From: an uncultured Blautia sp.
GTDB lineage: Bacteria > Bacillota_A > Clostridia > Lachnospirales > Lachnospiraceae
Length of the DNA: 61,040 bases
Reading direction: 5' to 3'
Assembly: GCA_905209435.1 (NCBI GenBank)
Contig: CAJLTE010000009.1
Coordinates: 1 to 61,040 of the forward strand
A program made the translations under genes and the position numbers. The notes under the pieces were generated by a model. That model was given only the letters and a program-made list of their open reading frames with translations. It did not search any database and had not been told where the DNA came from. Positions 56,550 through 61,040 of the stretch are shown one piece after another; position 1 is the first letter of the stretch, and each line of letters begins with the position of its first letter.

Positions 56550-57749
56550 TTATTTCTCTCTTGTCAGAAATTTTTTATAAGAAAAATCCATTCCAAAAGC
56601 CCCCAGTGGAGCTGTTATTATAATTGCCATAACAGCTACGGAAAGTACAATTTTGCCGCACGGCAGCCCTGCTGCAAATGGAACAGAGCCAATTGCTGCC
56701 TGTACTGTTGCTTTCGGAAGATATGCAATTACACAGAAAACTCGTTCTTTCACAGAAAGATCTGTCTTTACCGTACAGAGCAGTACGCCAAAAGATCTGA
56801 AGATCAATGCTATAAAAATCATAGCAACTGCAGCTAATCCGGCGTCCAGTGTATAACGGATATCTACGGCAGCCCCTACCAGCACAAAAAGAATTACCTC
56901 TGCGGCAAGCCAGAGTTTTCCGAATTTCTCTGACAATCTCTTTGACACGAAAGCGGTGCATTTCATTTTCAGAACACATGCCATACTTACAACTGCAAGC
57001 AATCCGGATACTGCAATTTTTCCTTCCAGCCATCCTTCAATTGCGATCAGCAGGAAAGAAAATCCAAGGACAATGATTACTTTCATACTGTTTCTTACAT
57101 AATGTTTCTTCGCATAAGCAGTCTCAAAAAATAAATACAGCAGGTATCCTACGATCGCACCCAGAATAATTCCCAGGATGATTGAAACCGGAATGTTGGC
57201 AAATGCTTTGATGTCTGCGCTGCCGCCCTGTGCCATGCTTAAGAATGTCGTAAACAATACAATAACAAAGATATCGTCACAGGATGCTCCGGCCATAATC
57301 ATCTGTGGAATCGCTTTCTCTGTTCCGTATTTCGTCTCCATCAGCTGAACCATTCTCGGTACAACGACTGCCGGAGATACTGCAGCAAGTACAGATCCCA
57401 TTACCGCAGCTTCTACTCTGGTGATTCCCAGAATCGCCGGTGCAAATAATAAATAACCTATGATTTCAAACGATGCCGGAACAAAGGACATCATGATTGC
57501 CGGTCTGCCTACTTTCTTTAGATCATCCAGATTCAATGATAAACCGGCCTTTAACAGGATGATGATCAGAGCCATTTTTCTCAGATCTGCAGAAATAGAA
57601 AGAATACTCGGATCAAGAAGATCCAGGACATACGGTCCCAGTACAATTCCGGTTGCAAGCATTCCGATAATACGCGGCAGTTTCAGTTTCTGGCAGATTG
57701 CTCCCATTGCCAGACCTACCAGAAAAATAAATGATAGTGATGTTAACAT
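56550..57749 (-). CDS. Cation:proton antiporter family protein under a fluoride riboswitch
   Basis: About 399 residues with some 12 membrane segments, CPA-type sodium/proton exchanger family (KLPRIIGMLATGIVLGPYVL, LIIILLKAGLSLNLDDLKK, MAGASCDDIFVIVLFTTFLS). The Asp pair of the ion-binding site appears as SCDD. The start at 57749 follows GAAGGAGAAATATCA; the upstream extension lies in the riboswitch terminator. Fluoride riboswitches are known to control some antiporters of this kind besides CrcB and CLC-F. It probably helps fluoride resistance; direct fluoride transport is not shown. Confidence 0.9.
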   Translation of the reverse strand: MLTSLSFIFLVGLAMGAICQKLKLPRIIGMLATGIVLGPYVLDLLDPSILSISADLRKMALIIILLKAGLSLNLDDLKKVGRPAIMMSFVPASFEIIGYLLFAPAILGITRVEAAVMGSVLAAVSPAVVVPRMVQLMETKYGTEKAIPQMIMAGASCDDIFVIVLFTTFLSMAQGGSADIKAFANIPVSIILGIILGAIVGYLLYLFFETAYAKKHYVRNSMKVIIVLGFSFLLIAIEGWLEGKIAVSGLLAVVSMACVLKMKCTAFVSKRLSEKFGKLWLAAEVILFVLVGAAVDIRYTLDAGLAAVAMIFIALIFRSFGVLLCTVKTDLSVKERVFCVIAYLPKATVQAAIGSVPFAAGLPCGKIVLSVAVMAIIITAPLGAFGMDFSYKKFLTREK

Positions 57750-57782
57750 TGATATTTCTCCTTCTTTTTTGTTTTTCGCACA

Positions 57783-57848
57783 AAAAAAGCTGACACCTTC
57801 TGCGATCAATTAACATTACTTATTAATCAATCGTAGAAGTCATCAGCT
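57783..57848 (-). terminator. Terminator of the fluoride riboswitch
   Basis: On the minus strand GCTGATGACTTCT, shared with the aptamer 3' part, pairs with AGAAGGTGTCAGC, followed by seven T. Aptamer and terminator are thus mutually exclusive. Confidence 0.85.
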
Positions 57849-57898
57849 TAAATCAGCGGTTTTGGTTTCCCTGGGGAGAACTTCATTCCCCAAAATTC
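57829..57898 (-). promoter_or_regulatory. Fluoride (crcB) riboswitch aptamer
   Basis: Minus-strand sequence shows the fluoride consensus: GGGGAATGAAGTTCTCCCC, then AAACCGCT and GCTGATGACTTCTAC. It lies between a consensus promoter and a terminator, upstream of the antiporter gene. Confidence 0.9.
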
Positions 57899-57904
57899 CT
57901 GTTT

Positions 57905-57933
57905 ATCATACTACCTGTGTTTTCTTTTGTCAA
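57905..57933 (-). promoter_or_regulatory. Promoter of the fluoride riboswitch transcript
   Basis: TTGACA (57928-57933) and TATGAT (57905-57910) with a 17-nt spacer. The predicted start is near 57898, just before the aptamer. Confidence 0.9.
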
Positions 57934-58027
57934 GTAGTGTTACTGGAAAATCACCTTACAGGTTTCGATGGAATCCCCCAGACTGAAACCATATCCGCGG
58001 TTATTACAACACCGTTCTTTTTTATAC

Positions 58028-59899
58028 CTACCAGCCAAACGCATCCCGAATCAATGCCCCAGTTTCTCCATCTATGTAAAATAATTCCTGTTCGTCCGGA
58101 GAATCTTTCCACTGGTAAGGGCAGCGGAAACTCCAGACAGGCCTGTAAACGATTCCCTCTGCAGTTTCATCAATATAATATTCCAGACAGATTTTTGTAA
58201 CTGGAATCGTGGTTGATTCCGTTTCCCCTGTATCATTCTGTTCTGTAAAAAAACCGATTTTCCCGTCTTTTACATATTGTTCCACTGATTTCAGAATTTC
58301 TTCCATAGGAAGCATAGTAACTGATTCTTCCTCTTTCACTTGAAGTGGGATCGGCATATTAAAATAGCAATCTTCAAGTTCAGGGCCAAAACCTGTATTT
58401 CCCCGATAATAATGCTGGGAAAGTCCACCCACCAATACTCCATTTAGCAGAATTTCCGTGTCGTAATAATCATATCCTACTTCCATGTCGCTGATTGATT
58501 TTCTTACAGAAGTTCCAGTTAAATTAGCTCTGGAAAGCAGCTGATTTATAATATTTAATTCCTCATCTTCCGTATTTTTTCCTAAAGATCCCAGGTCTTT
58601 TTCACTTAATCCATTACACTGTATCATTCCGTCTGAAACGAATAACTGCAGTCCTTTTTCTTTATTTTCCCAGACCATTTCATCTATCACAGATTTTTCC
58701 CAGCCATCTTTCCCACCAAACCAGGAGCGGATTTCTTCCTCTGATATGTTACATTTTTCCAGGATTCCTTTCGAAACATCGGAGATACTTCCGATAATAT
58801 CGGCCTCTATCGTAAGCGTTCCTGATTTTCCCGGCAAAGAAGCTGTTACATGACTTTCCTTTACCTGTAATACTGTTTTTTCCGAATCATATTTCTCATT
58901 TACTTCCGTAGAATCTAAAGAACTTTCTGAACTTGTTGTTTCCTGTGTACTCTCATCCAAGGAATCCGAAGTGGGTTCTACTCCAGTGGGTTCTACTCCA
59001 GTATCTTCAGCCTGCAGTTTTCCTTCTTTCCTGTATTTTTCTATGATATCCCGTACTTCATCATTTAATGGAAGGGTTAACGTAAAAGTCTGAGGCGTAT
59101 ATCCTCTGTAAACATCTTCCTCAGGCAGTGCATAAGAGAGCATTCCTTCTGAATCAGTAAAAGAACCAGTTTTAAAAATTTTTTCGTAAGCTTCATAATC
59201 TTTCCAGGTGTAATAAATCTTACCATTATAATCCGGATATGCCTGAATGGTCATGGTAACATCTACTTCGGAATCTTCTTTTAATATTTTCTCTGTCAAT
59301 GCATCATCATACAGGGTAATATGCCCATAGTAGAGATCTTCCCCGTCTATCTTATTTAAAGATGCAAGTGCATCTTCTCCATTCACTGTTGCATGGTCCC
59401 GGCAGCTGATCGTATAGTTCTTTGCCTCTTGGGAAGGCTCTCCCAAAAAGCTTAAACTACTGCCATCAAAATACGCTTCTGTAATAGACAGCATGGACTG
59501 GCTCCAATCCATCTCCTCAGGAGTTATATGATAAGAAGTCATATCTTCTACATTTTCTGCATTTGAATCAGGTTCTGTAACAATCATTTGGACAGCTTCC
59601 TGTCCAGTAACGCCCTGTTGCTCCAGCTCTTTATGAAGCCATCCAAGTTTTGTAGCAAGTACACCGGTGCTAATGCCTAATACAGCAGCCACCGGAAGAA
59701 GAATCCGAATTATTTTTTTCTTATTCCCTGAACTTTTCGTTCTTCCTTCATCTGATTTTGCGAATAATTTATTCGTGTTACTAATTCTCTCATCTGAAGA
59801 ATCTAAAATTCCTTTCAGAACATCTTCCATAGCTTTATCAACATTATCCGGTATCACAGTTTCTTCTTTTAAAATTCTTCTCATTTCTTTTTCATTCAT
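58028..59899 (-). CDS. Large single-pass membrane protein paired with an ECF sigma factor
   Basis: About 623 residues. An N-terminal cytoplasmic segment of about 65 residues (MNEKEMRRILKEETVIPDNV) is followed by one membrane helix (KIIRILLPVAAVLGISTGVL). The external part of about 530 residues includes a Ser/Thr/Glu-rich linker near residue 300 and a C-terminal domain that ends SPDEQELFYIDGETGALIRD. The start at 59899 has AGGAGG eight bases upstream; earlier in-frame starts overlap the ribosome site. Position and topology fit an anti-sigma factor with an external sensor. The external domains are not recognised with confidence. Confidence 0.75.
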   Translation of the reverse strand: MNEKEMRRILKEETVIPDNVDKAMEDVLKGILDSSDERISNTNKLFAKSDEGRTKSSGNKKKIIRILLPVAAVLGISTGVLATKLGWLHKELEQQGVTGQEAVQMIVTEPDSNAENVEDMTSYHITPEEMDWSQSMLSITEAYFDGSSLSFLGEPSQEAKNYTISCRDHATVNGEDALASLNKIDGEDLYYGHITLYDDALTEKILKEDSEVDVTMTIQAYPDYNGKIYYTWKDYEAYEKIFKTGSFTDSEGMLSYALPEEDVYRGYTPQTFTLTLPLNDEVRDIIEKYRKEGKLQAEDTGVEPTGVEPTSDSLDESTQETTSSESSLDSTEVNEKYDSEKTVLQVKESHVTASLPGKSGTLTIEADIIGSISDVSKGILEKCNISEEEIRSWFGGKDGWEKSVIDEMVWENKEKGLQLFVSDGMIQCNGLSEKDLGSLGKNTEDEELNIINQLLSRANLTGTSVRKSISDMEVGYDYYDTEILLNGVLVGGLSQHYYRGNTGFGPELEDCYFNMPIPLQVKEEESVTMLPMEEILKSVEQYVKDGKIGFFTEQNDTGETESTTIPVTKICLEYYIDETAEGIVYRPVWSFRCPYQWKDSPDEQELFYIDGETGALIRDAFGW

Positions 59900-59904
59900 A
59901 TCCA

Positions 59905-60396
59905 TCACCTCCTGATCACCCTTTTTAATTTTGCTCTTGCCCGGGAAAGTTTAGTTGATACGGTATTGCTGTTCATTTCAAGAAGAACACTAATTTCCTT
60001 TATAGAAAATTCATCAAAATAATAAAGTTCTACAATTTTCCTGCTTTCTTCATCAAGACATAAAAGTAATTGCTTCCATTCGCAAAGATTCAGGTCTTCA
60101 CAATGTACACCTTCTGCAAAATTATCCAGTTCTGCGTCATGGTTCTTTTGACGGAGAATGTCTTTACATTCGTTTATTAGAATACGCACCAGCCAGGTTT
60201 TAAAATATTTCACTTCTCTTAGTCTCTGTATATTTTCATAGCAGGACAGGATTGTATTTTGCAGTGCATCTGCAATGTCTTGCTCGTTCTGAAGATAAAC
60301 CCAAGCTGCTTTATACAGGCTCTGCTTATTCATCCGAATCAATTGAACGAACGCTTCTTTATCTCCATTTTTAGCTGCTGTTACCAAAGCATCCAT
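59905..60396 (-). CDS. ECF-type RNA polymerase sigma factor
   Basis: 163 residues. Region 2 reads YKAAWVYLQNEQDIADALQN and region 4 reads YYFDEFSIKEISVLLEMNSN followed by TVSTKLSRARAKLKR. It lies directly upstream of its likely anti-sigma partner, with stop and ribosome site overlapping. No -35/-10 of its own class is certain upstream. Confidence 0.92.
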   Translation of the reverse strand: MDALVTAAKNGDKEAFVQLIRMNKQSLYKAAWVYLQNEQDIADALQNTILSCYENIQRLREVKYFKTWLVRILINECKDILRQKNHDAELDNFAEGVHCEDLNLCEWKQLLLCLDEESRKIVELYYFDEFSIKEISVLLEMNSNTVSTKLSRARAKLKRVIRR

Positions 60397-60472
60397 TTTT
60401 ATACCCCCTTTTCATTTTTATAACTATTAGACTTGGAATGCGGGGATTTCCTTTCATAAATTTTTTATTTTT

Positions 60473-60520
60473 AAAAAAAGACACGGGCAATCGAAGATGG
60501 ATTGTCAATGTCTTTTTATT
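60473..60520. terminator. Terminator-like hairpin upstream of the sigma factor gene
   Basis: AAAAAGACA and TGTCTTTTT (60509-60517) enclose further pairing GGGCAATC / GATTGTC. T-runs occur on both strands. It may end read-through from the rRNA side. Confidence 0.65.
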
Positions 60521-60592
60521 CTCAATTTTCAAATTTGCTCATTTCGATTTGAAAAAAGGCACCTATCTGGTTCCCTTCCATTTTTTAATAAA

Positions 60593-60635
60593 ATAAAAGA
60601 GCCAGAAAGCCTTGATTTCATTGACTTTCTGACTC
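60593..60635 (-). terminator. Intrinsic terminator of the rRNA/tRNA transcript
   Basis: On the minus strand GAGTCAGAAAGTC pairs with GGCTTTCTGGCTC, followed by TTTTATTTT. It lies 8 nt after tRNA-Trp. Confidence 0.88.
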
Positions 60636-60642
60636 ACTAAAA

Positions 60643-60713
60643 CAGGGGATGAGAGAATCGAACTCCCACCAAAGGTTTTGGAGACCCCTATCATACCATT
60701 TGACCAATCCCCT
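60643..60713 (-). tRNA. tRNA-Trp (anticodon CCA)
   Basis: 71 nt. The acceptor stem AGGGGAT pairs with the 3' ATCCCCT, discriminator G. The anticodon loop CTCCAAA gives CCA, and the T arm is GGGAGTTCGATTCTC. CCA is not encoded. It is downstream of the 23S gene and probably part of the same transcript. Confidence 0.93.
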
Positions 60714-60940
60714 ACAAGTATATTTTATATACTCTCAAAACTACATACATGTTGACATTTCCTTGAGAATTAACTTCCTGCGTTGCTGAATAAATGATCT
60801 ACTCCGCGGTGGCCACTTCGCAACTCCGTTGCTCAGTGTCATTTGCTTCGCAAATGTTCAGGACCCATCATGAATGTCTCTCCACAAGCAAGCTTGCTCC
60901 GATTCATTCCTACTGTCTCCTGACCGCTCTCTCAGCTTTT
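60714..60940 (-). other. 23S-tRNA spacer with short hairpins, no 5S
   Basis: No 5S rRNA sequence is visible between the 23S end and tRNA-Trp. The region has several small palindromes such as CATTTGCTTCGCAAATG. The 5S gene may be elsewhere, for instance before the 16S gene. Confidence 0.6.
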
Positions 60941-61040
60941 TGGTCAAGCCCTCACCCGATTAGTAACAGTCAGCTCCATGTGTTACCACACTTCCACCTC
61001 TGCCCTATCTACCTCGTCGTCTTCAAGGGGGTTTACTTCT
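60941..61040 (-). rRNA. 23S rRNA, 3' end (partial)
   Basis: The minus-strand sequence contains the conserved 3' segment: GACGACGAGGTAGATAGG, GAGCTGACTGTTACTAATCG and GGGTGAGGGCTTGACC. The gene continues beyond the window. The 3' boundary at about 60941 is estimated by comparison with the family. Confidence 0.92.

Overview
The window looks like chromosomal DNA from a low-to-middle G+C Firmicute of the family Lachnospiraceae, probably Blautia-like. This is inferred from gene content, Firmicutes-type promoters and strong AGGAGG ribosome sites, U-rich intrinsic terminators, and the gene order around dxr-rseP and smpB-rnr-secG. Nearly all genes are on the minus strand. No taxonomic search was possible.

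Layout. (1) 1-1633: end of an IS66 element. (2) 1.7-9.3 kb: a minus-strand cluster of secreted proteins around an MBOAT O-acyltransferase and a DHHW/AlgX-like partner. It holds two transglutaminase-like proteins, an SH3b protein and an Ig-like protein with a stop codon in its signal peptide. (3) 9.9-15.5 kb: core genes rseP, dxr, cdsA, uppS, frr, pyrH, then a lipoprotein. (4) 16.8-21.4 kb: a sugar ABC transporter with a two-component system, damaged by a deletion that fuses the histidine kinase to the solute-binding protein. (5) 21.6-25.6 kb: a cytidylate-kinase-like gene, smpB, rnr and secG. (6) 25.7-28.3 kb: a GLUG/Ig-like surface protein behind a cobalamin riboswitch. (7) 28.4-31.7 kb: eno, a promoter-driven noncoding array of nine degenerate units, and pdaA. 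(8) 32.0-35.9 kb: an amino-acid-type ABC transporter and a GDSL esterase. (9) 36.4-56.3 kb: a sugar/glycoside utilisation island. (10) 56.5-60.4 kb: an antiporter behind a fluoride riboswitch, then an ECF sigma factor with a large membrane partner. (11) 60.6-61.0 kb: tRNA-Trp and the 3' end of a 23S rRNA gene.

How the genes work together. The island at 36-56 kb contains a fucose-isomerase-like enzyme, a split transketolase, an FGGY kinase, a cytoplasmic DUF5060/apiosidase-like glycoside hydrolase, a GH3 beta-glucosidase, a ribose-type ABC importer with a DUF2291 lipoprotein, a broken GPH-type symporter and three regulators. An isomerase-kinase-two-subunit transketolase set plus an apiosidase-like hydrolase resembles D-apiose catabolism. 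A nearly identical 20-bp operator-like palindrome lies upstream of both the isomerase operon and the ABC importer operon, suggesting joint control.

The most unusual element is the RNA array at about 30134-30735. It has a consensus promoter (TTGACA, 17 nt, TATAGT), nine 53-71 nt units carrying a GGTAC-N4/5-CC core, an intrinsic terminator and no long reading frame. Units 4-8 each present a Shine-Dalgarno-like AAGGA, an ATG, two codons and TAA. It could be a ribosome, protein or small-RNA decoy. The window also shows several decay events: a kinase/binding-protein fusion, an internal deletion in the symporter, a nonsense codon in an Ig-like gene, and a coding remnant between the cobalamin riboswitch and its gene.
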